Shown: positions 25,741 to 34,331, counted from the first letter of the stretch. The stretch is DNA of 64,000 nt from Ensifer sp. Root278 (GCF_001429285.1 NZ_LMJJ01000023.1:381041-445040); one strand, 5' to 3'. Numbers and translations: made by a program. The notes: generated from the sequence alone by a model not told the origin.

Positions 25741-26028
25741 TCAGAAGTCCGGCGCCACGCCGAAAACGAACTCCGCCTTGTCTTCCGACATGTTGTAGTA
25801 CTGGTGATCGAAGCCCGCCGGAATGTAGAAGCCGTCGCGCGGATTGAGCTCGAACCAGACCTGGCCTTCCGCTTCCGGCACATGGATGTTCAATGTGCCC
25901 GAGACGACGTAGAGGCATCTGATAGCACTGGCAAAGCCGGACCTCGTCGCTTTCGGCAGCGCCCGTTCGATCGCGCTCGCCTGTTCGTTCGCCAACGACG
26001 GTCGCTCGCTTTGCGACCGTCCTCGGCT
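25741..26028 (-). pseudogene. Truncated cupin-domain gene remnant
   Basis: The minus-strand frame encodes a recognisable C-terminal half of a cupin (CLYVVSGTLNIHV ... NPRDGFYIPAGFDHQYYN ... FVFGVAPDF). There is no ATG; the frame opens only 33 bases upstream of a TTG after a TGA at 26029-26031, and the first cupin strands and metal motif are missing. Upstream of the homologous part the frame is Arg/Ser-rich and antisense to a second remnant. It is best read as a 5'-deleted gene. It lies between the minE terminator and the citrate synthase gene. Confidence 0.5.
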
Positions 26029-26096
26029 TCAACGACTTCCGCGACCTGAAGATGTTCTTTCAAAAGCACCTGCGAAATACGCGGGTGGCATAGACC
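26001..26096 (+). pseudogene. Possible C-terminal remnant of an AraC-type regulator
   Basis: A short plus-strand frame ending in TAG reads VARFATVLGFNDFRDLKMFF followed by QKHLRNTRVA. The LGFNDF...F pattern resembles the second helix-turn-helix of AraC-family regulators (typically IA..LGF.D...F...F). Nothing of the rest of an AraC protein lies upstream in the frame. It abuts the cupin remnant on the other strand, as if two degraded genes were joined by a deletion. The match is short and could be chance. Confidence 0.3.
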
Positions 26097-26116
26097 TCAC
26101 AATGGAGTGCCGGCGC

Positions 26117-27211
26117 TCAGGCCGCCTGCTGCGGCAGCGGCCCGACATAGAGCGAACGCGGCCGGATAAGGCGGCCTTCCAACGCCTGTTCGCGTGCGTG
26201 GGCGATCCAGCCGACGGTTCGGCCGATCGCGAACACGCCGGTGAAGGCTTCCCGCGGGAACTTCAAAGCGTCGAGCAGAAGCGCCGTGTAGAACTCCACA
26301 TTGACGTCGAGCGGACGGTCCGGTTTGCGCACCTTCAGGATGGCAAGCGCCGATTGCTCGACCGCTTCGGCCAGTTGAATCCGATCGCGGTTTGCCGGGT
26401 CGGCGGCGCTCAGCTGCTTCAGTGCGCCTTTCAGCGCGTCGGCGCGGGGATCGCGGACGCGATAGACGCGATGGCCAAAACCCATCAGCCGTTCGCCGTG
26501 GTCGAGCGCCTCCGAGAGCCAGACTCGCGCGTTCTCCGGCGTCCCGATCGCATCCAGCATGTCGAGCACCGGTCCCGGCGCACCGCCATGAAGCGGCCCC
26601 TTGAGCGCGCTGATCGCAGCAAGAACCGAAGATGTGAGGCCGGCTTTGGTGGACGCGACCACACGCGACGCGAAGGTCGAAGCGTTGAGACCGTGATCCG
26701 AAATCGTCACCAGATAGGCATCGAGCGCCGCCACTCCTTCCTTGCTCGGCACGCTTGCACCAAGCATTGCGAGAATATCGGCGGAGTGGGAAAGCGCCGG
26801 CGTCGGCGCGACCGGGGTTTCACCCTTCTTCAGGCGCAACGCCGCCGGCAGGAAGACCGCCGGGGCGGCCAGCAAGCGCAGTGCCGTATCGAGATCGTCT
26901 CCATCCGGAAGCCGGGCGATCAACGCACGCATGATGTCGACTGGCGGCAGTTCCAGCAACACATCGTCGATGGCGGGGACGTGAGCGAAGACCTCCACCC
27001 GCTTTTGCCCGAGGCGCTTCGCAAGCTCGGCCCGATCCGGCGTGGGCCCCAGCAGTCCGCCGAACAACAGGGCGACGACATCTTCATAGCGCGCGTGCCC
27101 GACCAGATGATCGAGCGAGACGCCGCGGATGATCAATTCGCCGGCCTCACCGTTGACATGGGAGAGCTGCGTTTCGGCGGCGACGACGTCTTCAAGTCCG
27201 TTCTTCATCAT
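26117..27211 (-). CDS. Citrate synthase family protein (catalytic Asp replaced by Glu)
   Basis: A 364-residue citrate/2-methylcitrate synthase homologue. The two catalytic histidine motifs are present (SDHGLNAST; GFGHRVYRVRDPRA), as are the GPLHGGAP loop and the C-terminal RTVGWIAHAREQ. The third catalytic residue, the Asp of the NVDFYS motif in E. coli GltA, is Glu here (NVEFYT, residue 306). The ATG at 27211 is preceded by AAAGGAG seven bases upstream. It is divergent, with 72 bases between, from a second citrate synthase carrying a DNA-binding domain. It may be a methylcitrate synthase or a regulatory/low-activity paralogue. Confidence 0.87.
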   Translation of the reverse strand: MMKNGLEDVVAAETQLSHVNGEAGELIIRGVSLDHLVGHARYEDVVALLFGGLLGPTPDRAELAKRLGQKRVEVFAHVPAIDDVLLELPPVDIMRALIARLPDGDDLDTALRLLAAPAVFLPAALRLKKGETPVAPTPALSHSADILAMLGASVPSKEGVAALDAYLVTISDHGLNASTFASRVVASTKAGLTSSVLAAISALKGPLHGGAPGPVLDMLDAIGTPENARVWLSEALDHGERLMGFGHRVYRVRDPRADALKGALKQLSAADPANRDRIQLAEAVEQSALAILKVRKPDRPLDVNVEFYTALLLDALKFPREAFTGVFAIGRTVGWIAHAREQALEGRLIRPRSLYVGPLPQQAA

Positions 27212-27252
27212 CAAGTTTCTCCTTTACGCCTTGGATGATCCGGCCTAGATCT

Positions 27253-27282
27253 ATTGACGTCAATCTTGATGCAATCGATCAA
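27253..27282. promoter_or_regulatory. Tandem palindromes between divergent citrate synthase genes
   Basis: A perfect 12-bp palindrome ATTGACGTCAAT (27253-27264) is followed by TTGAT-N7-ATCAA (27266-27282). They lie in the 72-base divergent spacer, ending two bases before the ATG at 27284. The symmetry suggests operator sites, and the neighbouring enzyme has a helix-turn-helix that could read them. If translation began at the ATG at 27269, the second site would be coding. Confidence 0.45.
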
Positions 27283-27283
27283 C

Positions 27284-28414
27284 ATGAAGACGCTCTGGAT
27301 CACCGCCGAAGAGGCACTCGCCCGGCTCGGCAGCAAGCGGCAGACGCTCTATGCCAATGTCAGCCGCGGGCGCATTCGCGCCAAACCCGACCCTTCCGAC
27401 CCGCGCCGCAGCCTCTATCAGGCCGACGACGTGCATCGGCTGGCCGAACGCCATGCCGGGCGGCGGCAGGCGGCGGTCGTCGCCGCCGAAGCGATCCGCT
27501 GGGGTGAGCCGGTTCTGCAGACGACGATCTCCAATATTGCCGGCGGACGGCTATTCTATCGCGGCCGCGATGCGGTCGAACTCTCCGGCGACGCGACGCT
27601 GGAGCAGGTCGCGGCGCTGCTTTGGCAAGCATCCGAGCCAGTGACCGTTCCCGCCGGCGATCATGGCGGCAGCCAATCGCGCCTGGCGGCAACGTTCGCG
27701 CGCCTGGCTGCACGGATCGAAAGCGACCTGCCGGCGCTCGGCCGCCGCCCGGCGATATTGAAGGCTGAAGCCGCCGACGTGCTTGCAAGCGTCGCGACGG
27801 AGATGGCGCCATCGCCAGAGCAAATGCCGCTGCACCGGCGGCTGGCGCTGGGCTGGGGACGGCCGGAGGCGGCGGAGCCGATCCGCAAATGCCTGGTGCT
27901 GACCGCGGAGCACGAGCTCAACGTTTCGGCCTTCGCGGCCCGGGTCACAGCTTCCTCCGGCGCGGCGCTTTCCGCCGCCACGCTATCGGGGCTTGCCACT
28001 CTCACCGGGCCTCGACACGGCGGCGCCTGGCTCAGCGTCACGCGGCTGGCCGAACAGGCGGCGGCGAGCGGCGTGCGCGAAGCGATCCGGGGAATGCTTT
28101 CCTCCGAGGGCGTGGTCAGGGCCTTTGGCCACCGGCTCTATCCCGATGGCGATCCGCGCGCCAAGGCGATCATGGCAAGCTTCGAGGTGCCGGCGCTCTA
28201 CACCACCTTAGCCGAAGCCGGCGAGGAGTTGCTCGGCGAACCCGCCAATCTCGACTTTTCGCTGGCCGCCCTCGCAGCAGCCTACGCGCTGCCTGACGAT
28301 GCGCCGCTCGTCATTTTCGCGCTTGCGCGCACCGTCGGCTGGCTTGCTCATGCGATGGAACAGGTCGAGAGCGGCGAACTTATCCGCCCTCGGGCGCACT
28401 ACGCCGGCTCCTAG
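27284..28414 (+). CDS. Citrate synthase with N-terminal helix-turn-helix DNA-binding domain
   Basis: A 376-residue protein. Residues 1-60 form an excisionase/MerR-like helix-turn-helix (WITAEEALARLGSKRQTLYA ... SRGRIRAKPDPSDPRRSLYQ ... ADDVHRLAER). The rest is a citrate synthase fold with catalytic His motifs (AEHELNVSA; AFGHRLYPDGDPRAKA), the Asp in NLDF (residue 324) and the C-terminal RTVGWLAHAMEQ. Enzyme plus DNA-binding domain suggests a metabolite-sensing regulator or an enzyme that controls its own expression. The start is uncertain between ATG 27269 and ATG 27284; the latter opens the helix-turn-helix directly. Confidence 0.82.
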   Translation: MKTLWITAEEALARLGSKRQTLYANVSRGRIRAKPDPSDPRRSLYQADDVHRLAERHAGRRQAAVVAAEAIRWGEPVLQTTISNIAGGRLFYRGRDAVELSGDATLEQVAALLWQASEPVTVPAGDHGGSQSRLAATFARLAARIESDLPALGRRPAILKAEAADVLASVATEMAPSPEQMPLHRRLALGWGRPEAAEPIRKCLVLTAEHELNVSAFAARVTASSGAALSAATLSGLATLTGPRHGGAWLSVTRLAEQAAASGVREAIRGMLSSEGVVRAFGHRLYPDGDPRAKAIMASFEVPALYTTLAEAGEELLGEPANLDFSLAALAAAYALPDDAPLVIFALARTVGWLAHAMEQVESGELIRPRAHYAGS

Positions 28415-28712
28415 CTATTTCTCCGACGCTCACGCAAACACGGGGCCCGCAAACCCCTTTCCGAGGCATGGGCGAGTAGAATAGTTTCCAGGAGAAAGCG
28501 CGGACAGCGTTTATTACATAAAATTAATAATTTGAACTTCGAAGAAAAGTCAGAGAAATATTACATTATATTAACATGACTAACCCGCATCGGAGTATTA
28601 CCTTCGAACCGAGGCTGAATATTGCCGGCGACCGCTTCGGCCGCGACGCGACAATAGGAGACGGCCTCGCAGGGAAGCTCCTCCCGCTTCCCGCGTTGAA
28701 GGAGATGCAGAT
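28415..28712. promoter_or_regulatory. Gene-free region upstream of a small secreted protein gene
   Basis: 298 bases. The middle (28500-28580) is very AT-rich (ACATAAAATTAATAATTT and TATTACATTATATTAACATG), unlike its surroundings, and is the likely promoter of the gene at 28713. No RNA gene or repeat was recognised. Confidence 0.35.
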
Positions 28713-29159
28713 ATGCGCTCGCCCCTCAAGACCACCACCATCGCAACCCTCGCCCTCGTCGTTTTCGCCGGCGGTGCCTTTGCGGCCGATCACCACGACT
28801 TCGGTCGCGACAGTGACAAGGGCGCCTACACGGGCGATTACTACCAGGGCATTTTCACCCAGGATGACATGACGGCCCCGGCCATGCAGGTCTACCGCGC
28901 ACCGGTTCACATGGCATCGTCGCGCCTAGACCGCGTCCTGCATGAACTCCGGGTCGACAACCACCGGATCAATGCCGACCGCGAACAGGGCACGCTGACT
29001 GCGGCAAACTACAGGAAGCTTGAACGCGAGGACGGTGCAGTGCGCGCCCAGGCGGTCAAGACCGCCGCCGCCCACAACGGCATGCTGCCCACGCAATCCT
29101 ATGCGCGGTTGCAGAACGAAGTTCGCCACCTCGACCGGGATATCGCCCGGATGGCGTGA
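28713..29159 (+). CDS. Small secreted hypothetical protein
   Basis: A 148-residue protein with a signal peptide (TIATLALVVFAGGAFAA, cleavage near residue 25) and an alpha-helical, charged C-terminal half (LDRVLHELRVDNHRINADRE ... RLQNEVRHLDRDIARMA). The ribosome site GAAGGAG precedes the ATG well. The family was not recognised; it looks like an envelope-localised stress or structural protein. It is followed by two GC-rich hairpins and then a DegP-type protease gene on the same strand, so a periplasmic link between the two is possible. Confidence 0.7.
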   Translation: MRSPLKTTTIATLALVVFAGGAFAADHHDFGRDSDKGAYTGDYYQGIFTQDDMTAPAMQVYRAPVHMASSRLDRVLHELRVDNHRINADREQGTLTAANYRKLEREDGAVRAQAVKTAAAHNGMLPTQSYARLQNEVRHLDRDIARMA

Positions 29160-29175
29160 TCGACAGGCAGATGCG

Positions 29176-29234
29176 GCCCACCCGGCTTCCGGGTGGGCGC
29201 CACCGACGGCGCCGGGCTCGCTCCCTGAGCCCGG
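29176..29234. terminator. Two GC-rich hairpins between the secreted protein gene and degP-like gene
   Basis: The first hairpin has a perfect 10-bp stem GCCCACCCGG/CCGGGTGGGC with loop CTT (29176-29198). The second has the stem CCGGGCTC/GAGCCCGG (29212-29219 / 29227-29234). Neither has a T-run, so they may be RNA-stability or partial termination structures. Confidence 0.45.
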
Positions 29235-29356
29235 TCCCTCGGCAACCAACACAAGCCCCCTTACACGAAGCTGACCGAAGCAATGAGCCGTGTTCGCCTC
29301 CGAACGGGCGCACGCCTGAGATCTCTCGGCGACCTGGCAGCGAAAGGAACAAGATC

Positions 29357-30526
29357 ATGTCAAACATTCTCATGAGGCACCGTGCTGCCGCGCTCCTCGG
29401 CGCAGCCGTCATCGTCGCGCCTTTGTCCATGGCAGCCTTTGCTGGCCATGACGCGGCTGCGGCCGCCGGAACCGGCCCGGCCGTTGCGGTGCCGCTTGCC
29501 TCCGGCGCCTCCTTCGCTCCGATCGTGTCGGCGGTCACGATTACCACCGTAATCAAGGCCGACAACGCTGGTAACGACGAAACCTCGCAACTCGGCGAAA
29601 ACTCGCCCTTCGACGAGCAGTTCCGCCAGTTCTTCCGCGACCAGGGCATTCCGCTGCCGGACCGGGCCCCGCAACAGCGCCCCGCGCAACGGGCCGAAGC
29701 GCTCGGCTCCGGCTTCGTCGTGGCCGCGGATGGCTACATCGTCACCAACAACCACGTCATCGACAAGGCGTCGAGCATCACGGTGACCCTTGACGACGGC
29801 ACGCAAGTGCCCGCCAAGCTTGTCGGTGCCGACCCGAAGAACGATCTCGCCGTACTGAAGATCAAGCCCGCAAAGCCGCTTGCCACCGTTGCCTGGGGCG
29901 ATTCCGACACCTTGCGGGTCGGCGACCAGGTGCTTGCGATCGGCAACCCGTTCGGCATCGGCACGACGGTGACCGCCGGCATCGTCTCGGCACGTGGACG
30001 CGATCTGCACAGCGGTCCCTATGACGACTTCATCCAGATCGACGCGCCAATCAATCGCGGCAATTCCGGCGGACCGCTGGTCGATGCTGCGGGTCGGGTG
30101 GTCGGCATCAACACCGCCATCTATTCGCCGAACGGCGGCAGTGTCGGCGTCGGTTTCGCCATTCCCTCGGATCAGGCGCAGAAAGTCGTCGCCGAGTTGA
30201 TGAAGGACGGCTCGATCCAGCACGGCTTCATCGGCGTCGAAATTCAACCGGTGACCGCTGACATCGCCGATGCGATCGGCCTCCGTCAGGCAGAAGGCGC
30301 GCTCATCGCCGGCGTCAATGATGGAACACCCGCCGCCAGGGCAGGCCTCAAGGCTGGCGACATCGTCACCGCCCTCGGCGGCAGCCCGATCAAGTCGCCA
30401 CGCGATCTCTCGCGCATGGTCGCCGACCTCTCGCCCGGCACCTCGAAGAGCTTGAGCGTCTGGCGGACCGGCAAGACCAGGGATCTCTCGATCACCGTCG
30501 GCCGCAACACGGGGGATCAACAGTAG
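29357..30526 (+). CDS. DegP/HtrA-family periplasmic serine protease with one PDZ domain
   Basis: A 389-residue protein with a signal peptide (AAALLGAAVIVAPLSMAAFA), a trypsin-like domain and a single PDZ domain at the C-terminus. The catalytic triad is intact: H133 in TNNHVI, D163 in NDLAVL and S237 in GNSGGPL. It degrades or refolds misfolded envelope proteins. Classical DegP has two PDZ domains; one PDZ is more like DegS, but DegS is membrane-anchored while this has a cleavable-looking leader. The ATG at 29357 follows AAAGGAAC. A long upstream frame extension overlaps the hairpin region and is rejected. Confidence 0.9.
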   Translation: MSNILMRHRAAALLGAAVIVAPLSMAAFAGHDAAAAAGTGPAVAVPLASGASFAPIVSAVTITTVIKADNAGNDETSQLGENSPFDEQFRQFFRDQGIPLPDRAPQQRPAQRAEALGSGFVVAADGYIVTNNHVIDKASSITVTLDDGTQVPAKLVGADPKNDLAVLKIKPAKPLATVAWGDSDTLRVGDQVLAIGNPFGIGTTVTAGIVSARGRDLHSGPYDDFIQIDAPINRGNSGGPLVDAAGRVVGINTAIYSPNGGSVGVGFAIPSDQAQKVVAELMKDGSIQHGFIGVEIQPVTADIADAIGLRQAEGALIAGVNDGTPAARAGLKAGDIVTALGGSPIKSPRDLSRMVADLSPGTSKSLSVWRTGKTRDLSITVGRNTGDQQ

Positions 30527-30553
30527 CTATCGGCCGCCGCGAGGCGTACCTGT

Positions 30554-30572
30554 CCGGCCGCACGGCGGCCGG
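30554..30572. terminator. Hairpin between convergent degP-like and araC-like genes
   Basis: A perfect 7-bp stem CCGGCCG/CGGCCGG with loop CACGG lies in the 55-base gap between convergent genes. There is no T-run; it is a possible bidirectional terminator. Confidence 0.45.
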
Positions 30573-30581
30573 GCGCAATTG

Positions 30582-31685
30582 TCAGCGATAGCCTCTGGCG
30601 TTGATCGCCCCGCCCTCTTGGCCAGGCTTTTCTTCCCGGTTTTGCTCCCTCCAGGATCCGGGACTGAACGATGTTACCCGCCGGAATTCGCGATTGAAAT
30701 TCGACTTCGTCTGAAAACCGGATTCGAGCATCGCCGAGGTCACCGACATGTCGGTCTCACGCAGCAGACGGCAGGCTTCGGCAATTCGAAAATCGTTGAT
30801 GTACTGCGAGACGTTCTTGCCGGCCAGCCGATTGACGGCGGTCGATATCTGCCGGGCTGGAAGGCCCGCGCGCCGTGCCAGGCGCGACAGCGTCAAGTTT
30901 TCGTCGCGGGCCAGTTTCTGGCTGACCAGTAGTTGATCGACCCGGTCCAGGATCTCCCGGTCCTGCGGCACTGAAACTGGATCTTCATCGATGACCGTGC
31001 TGGCTACCGGAAGCGCGCGCGCACGGTCCGCGACCATGGCGGTCAGCCCGATGAAGAGCAATCCCAGCATATTCCCGTTGCTGACGATGAGGCCGATATT
31101 CGCCCCCTTGGTCCATTCAAAGTCCAGAATGATCACAAGATCGAAAAGGGCCGAGACACAGAGCGAGACCGCGGCAATGACCAAAGCGCGGTGCGCCGCA
31201 ACGGCGCCTTCGAAACGTGCTTCGTCCAATGCATCCGTGCCGGTGCGGGCAAGGTTCAACAGCGCCAGCGCATATCCGACATATTCGACGATCAGGGCGA
31301 AGTCGATGTAACTCGGCGCGAGCTGCACGAGCATGAGGATGCCGATGGCCGGCATCGCGTGAATCCAGCTAGCGCCCGGAACGTTTCGCTCCTCGCTGCG
31401 GATCAGGCTGTGGAAACTCGCGAGCACCAGCGGCGGAACACAGCTTGCGAGCACCGGCAGAGCAAATCGCAAGGCCGCAACGTCGTAGCCCCAGCGGAGG
31501 CCGACGACCACCGACTGGAGGGCACAGAGCGCCACCAAGGCGAGAAAAGCCCGATTGCGCTTCGCGGACTCGTCGCCGCGCAGCATGACAACCAGCAGGA
31601 TCAGCAATAGCAAGGCGACGACGAACGGCAACGGCAGAAAGATCAAGAGCGAGTCCTTTGGCGGGCAGATAACCTGGCAAGTCAT
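30582..31685 (-). CDS. Membrane-bound AraC-family regulator
   Basis: A 367-residue protein. Residues about 10-225 hold six to seven hydrophobic helices (LLIFLPLPFVVALLLLILLV near the N-terminus; MLGLLFIGLTAMVA as the last). The C-terminal 110 residues form an AraC double helix-turn-helix (LTLSRLARRAGLPARQISTA and SVTSAMLESGFQTKSNFNRE). Regulators of this design sense an envelope or external signal directly. It is divergent from a secreted alpha/beta-hydrolase gene, its most likely target. The ATG at 31685 starts near the first membrane segment; the ribosome site is weak. Confidence 0.83.
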   Translation of the reverse strand: MTCQVICPPKDSLLIFLPLPFVVALLLLILLVVMLRGDESAKRNRAFLALVALCALQSVVVGLRWGYDVAALRFALPVLASCVPPLVLASFHSLIRSEERNVPGASWIHAMPAIGILMLVQLAPSYIDFALIVEYVGYALALLNLARTGTDALDEARFEGAVAAHRALVIAAVSLCVSALFDLVIILDFEWTKGANIGLIVSNGNMLGLLFIGLTAMVADRARALPVASTVIDEDPVSVPQDREILDRVDQLLVSQKLARDENLTLSRLARRAGLPARQISTAVNRLAGKNVSQYINDFRIAEACRLLRETDMSVTSAMLESGFQTKSNFNREFRRVTSFSPGSWREQNREEKPGQEGGAINARGYR

Positions 31686-31781
31686 GGCTCAGATCGCGAT
31701 TCGGGACGACCTGAATCGCGATCAAGGACGCGGGGAGGCGTGGCGCCAGCGACGATCGTCCGTCTTTTTCAACAAAGCGAG

Positions 31782-32846
31782 ATGCCCATGCGCCTCTTCC
31801 AGTTCTTGCCCGCCGCCGTCTTCATCCTGGCCGTTGCCACCCCCTCGCATGCCAATGATGTCGGCGTGCGCGAAATCAGCGTTCCGGCTTCCGAACGGGG
31901 ACGAGATCTCTCTGTTACCGTCTGGTATCCGGCCGCGGCCGGCGGCGAAACCACCCTTGTCGGTGACAACCGGATCTTTAAGGGAACAGAGGCCGCACGA
32001 AACGCTCCTTCCCTCCCGGGGCCGTTCCCCCTGGTCGTCGTTTCGCACGGCTCCGGAGGCCGCGTTCAAGCGATGAGCTGGCTGGCGACCGCGCTCGCAG
32101 AGGCCGGCTTCATCGTCGCCGGCCCCAACCATCCCGGCACGACCAGCGGCGATTCGACGCCCGCCAACACGCCGAAGCTCTGGGAGCGCACGGCCGATCT
32201 TTCCGCCGTCATCGACAAGCTCACCGGCACCGGTGAATGGAACAAGGCTATCGACGCCGACCGGATCGCAGTCCTCGGTTTTTCCCTCGGAGGCTCGACC
32301 GCCATGGAGATGTCAGGCGCCCGCGCCGATCTCGATGCCTATGTCCGCTATTGCGACAGCTACAGGAAATGGGATTGCGCCTGGTTTTCCGGCGGCAAGG
32401 GCTATGTCGACGACACGCCGGTCGCAGTCGAGAAGCTCGATCTTCGCACCATCGACAAAGCCCGCTTCGAACAATCGAATCTCGACCGGCGCATCAAAGC
32501 GGCAGTACTGGTCGATCCGGGTCTCGCCCAGGCCTATAGCGAAAAAAGCCTGAAGAAGATCGAGATACCGATGCACTTCATCAACCTCGGCAGCGCCGAG
32601 ACCATCCCCCTGGCCGTCGCCTCCAAACCTTTGGCGGCACTGACGCCAAAGGGCTCCTATGCCGCAGTTGCCGGGGCCGACCACTTCAGCTTCCTGCCGG
32701 AATGCAAGGACGGCGCCGCCGAAGCGCTGAAATCCTTCGGCGAAGTCGACCCCATCTGCGAGCCGACCGAGCGCCCCCGCGCCGACATCCATGCCGATAT
32801 CATCAAGCTGGCGCGCGAAGCCTTGCAGCAGAGCCTTGGCGAATAG
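31782..32846 (+). CDS. Secreted alpha/beta-hydrolase (dienelactone hydrolase/PAF-acetylhydrolase-like)
   Basis: A 354-residue protein with a signal peptide (LFQFLPAAVFILAVATPSHA). The alpha/beta-hydrolase core has an oxyanion strand (PLVVVSHGSGG), the nucleophile elbow GFSLGG and a late catalytic His in ADHFSF. Homologues are annotated as predicted dienelactone hydrolases. Several start codons are possible; the ATG at 31782 opens the signal peptide, with ATG 31788 an alternative. It is divergent from the membrane-bound AraC regulator and has no enzyme partner nearby, so its substrate is unknown. Confidence 0.8.
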   Translation: MPMRLFQFLPAAVFILAVATPSHANDVGVREISVPASERGRDLSVTVWYPAAAGGETTLVGDNRIFKGTEAARNAPSLPGPFPLVVVSHGSGGRVQAMSWLATALAEAGFIVAGPNHPGTTSGDSTPANTPKLWERTADLSAVIDKLTGTGEWNKAIDADRIAVLGFSLGGSTAMEMSGARADLDAYVRYCDSYRKWDCAWFSGGKGYVDDTPVAVEKLDLRTIDKARFEQSNLDRRIKAAVLVDPGLAQAYSEKSLKKIEIPMHFINLGSAETIPLAVASKPLAALTPKGSYAAVAGADHFSFLPECKDGAAEALKSFGEVDPICEPTERPRADIHADIIKLAREALQQSLGE

Positions 32847-33098
32847 CGATTGGCGAGATCGCGAGGCTGGCGGCGATGCGCACCCAGGATCGCCGCCCGG
32901 CCAAGCAGGACCGCGCTTTGCCGTCCCTTCTTCCAGAAACGGTACCTCGACACCGCAAGTGGATTCATCGAGACCAACCGCGAAATACATTGGCTTACAA
33001 AAAGCGCGCCCGGCCGACACACCGCCAATACACACCTCCGTTGAAATCAGGATGCTTCCAACGACGCCCACTCGATCAACGCTATGACGGAGAACCCC

Positions 33099-33503
33099 AT
33101 GAAAACGCACCGCCTCATTGCCGCCGCCCTGCTGATCGCCGGCAGCGTAACGACGCTTCGCATGGCTGAGGCTCAGCAGATGCAGGGCATTCAGCGCACG
33201 GACCTGATCAAGAACGAGATCAGCGTGCCCGGACACGAGGCTGTGCAGGTCCGCGTCGATATCGACCCGGGAACCACCTCGATCAAGCATTCCCATCCCG
33301 GCGAAGAAATCGCCTATGTGCTTGAGGGTTCGCTGGAATACCAACTCGAGGACCGGGCACCGGTGACGCTTCAGGCAGGCCAGGCGCTGTTCATTCCGGC
33401 TGGCGTTGCCCATGTGGCCAAGAACGTCGGCACCGCCAAGGCGTCGGAACTCGCGACCTACATCGTCACCAAGGACGCGCCGCTCGTGGTTCCAGTCAAG
33501 TGA
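33099..33503 (+). CDS. Secreted cupin-domain protein
   Basis: A 134-residue protein with a signal peptide (RLIAAALLIAGSVTTLRMAEA) and one cupin domain whose metal ligands are visible (HSHPGEEIAYVLEG, and PAGVAHVAKN). The ATG at 33099 is chosen because GGAG lies six bases upstream; an in-frame ATG at 33084 lacks one. It is preceded by about 250 bases of non-coding DNA without visible features. The role is unknown; periplasmic cupins of this type occur widely in Rhizobiales. Confidence 0.75.
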   Translation: MKTHRLIAAALLIAGSVTTLRMAEAQQMQGIQRTDLIKNEISVPGHEAVQVRVDIDPGTTSIKHSHPGEEIAYVLEGSLEYQLEDRAPVTLQAGQALFIPAGVAHVAKNVGTAKASELATYIVTKDAPLVVPVK

Positions 33504-33545
33504 GGCACGTTGATGGGCTGCGCGGCGCTGCTGGTGAATCCGCCT

Positions 33546-34331
33546 TCAAGCGTGAAGGAATTCGAGCAGCGCCGCGTTGAATGCCGGCGCGGACTCGATG
33601 TTGACGATATGGCGACCGGGCAATGACAGATGCCGCCCCTGCTGCACGCGGGCGGCGATGTTTTCGAGGTCGGATGGCGGACAAACCGGATCCCCGTCGC
33701 CGGAAATGGCGAGCACGGGATTGGCGATCTTGACGATTTCTTCTCGCAAATCCGCACCCGCCAGCGCTGTGCAGCCGCCGATATAGCCATCGGTCGCGGT
33801 GGTGCCGAAGCTCTCGAGGACGCGACCGACGGCTTCACGATGGCTGGCTGCGAATTCCGGGCTGAACCAGCGTTCGGCTGTGGAAGCGGTCAAAGCCGCA
33901 AGGCCGTCCGCCCTGACGCTGTCGATGCGCGCGGCCCAGCCCTCGGGCGTGCCGATGCGCGCCGCCGTCGCGCAGAGCACGATCCTGTCCAGGCGCTTGC
34001 CGGCGTGCACGCCGAGCCATTGCCCGGTCAGGCCGCCGATCGACAGGCCGCAGAAATGCGTCCGTTCGATCTCCAGCGCATCCAGAAGAGCCAGCACGTC
34101 ATGGCCGAGATCAGCGAGCGTATAGGGCGGTGGCGGCGCCGAGGAACGACCATGGCCCTTGCGATCGTAGCGCAGCACGCGGAAATGCGGCGAAAGCTCC
34201 CCGATCTGGGCATCCCACATGGTGAGATCGGTGCCGAGAGAATTGCAGAAGAGCAGCCAGGGTGCGTTGCCGCTTAGGTCGCCGTCGATGCGGTAATGAA
34301 GCCGATGGCTGGGTAGGTCGAGATAGGCCAT
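33546..34331 (-). CDS. catD: 3-oxoadipate enol-lactonase (CatD/PcaD)
   Basis: A 261-residue alpha/beta-hydrolase. It has the nucleophile motif CGLSIGGLTGQWLG, the oxyanion region FCNSLGTDLTMWD and the catalytic His in PGRHIVNIE. These match 3-oxoadipate enol-lactonases, which hydrolyse the enol-lactone shared by the catechol and protocatechuate branches. As the last gene of the cat-ben cluster it completes conversion of benzoate to 3-oxoadipate, so catD is the appropriate name, though pcaD is equivalent. The ATG at 34331 begins the conserved MAYLDLPSH; an in-frame extension to 34442 is not conserved-looking. Confidence 0.9.
   Translation of the reverse strand: MAYLDLPSHRLHYRIDGDLSGNAPWLLFCNSLGTDLTMWDAQIGELSPHFRVLRYDRKGHGRSSAPPPPYTLADLGHDVLALLDALEIERTHFCGLSIGGLTGQWLGVHAGKRLDRIVLCATAARIGTPEGWAARIDSVRADGLAALTASTAERWFSPEFAASHREAVGRVLESFGTTATDGYIGGCTALAGADLREEIVKIANPVLAISGDGDPVCPPSDLENIAARVQQGRHLSLPGRHIVNIESAPAFNAALLEFLHA

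Noticed and set aside
32847-33098. Gap of about 250 bases before the secreted cupin gene checked for a gene or repeat
   Set aside because: Only short unconvincing frames and no clear palindrome.
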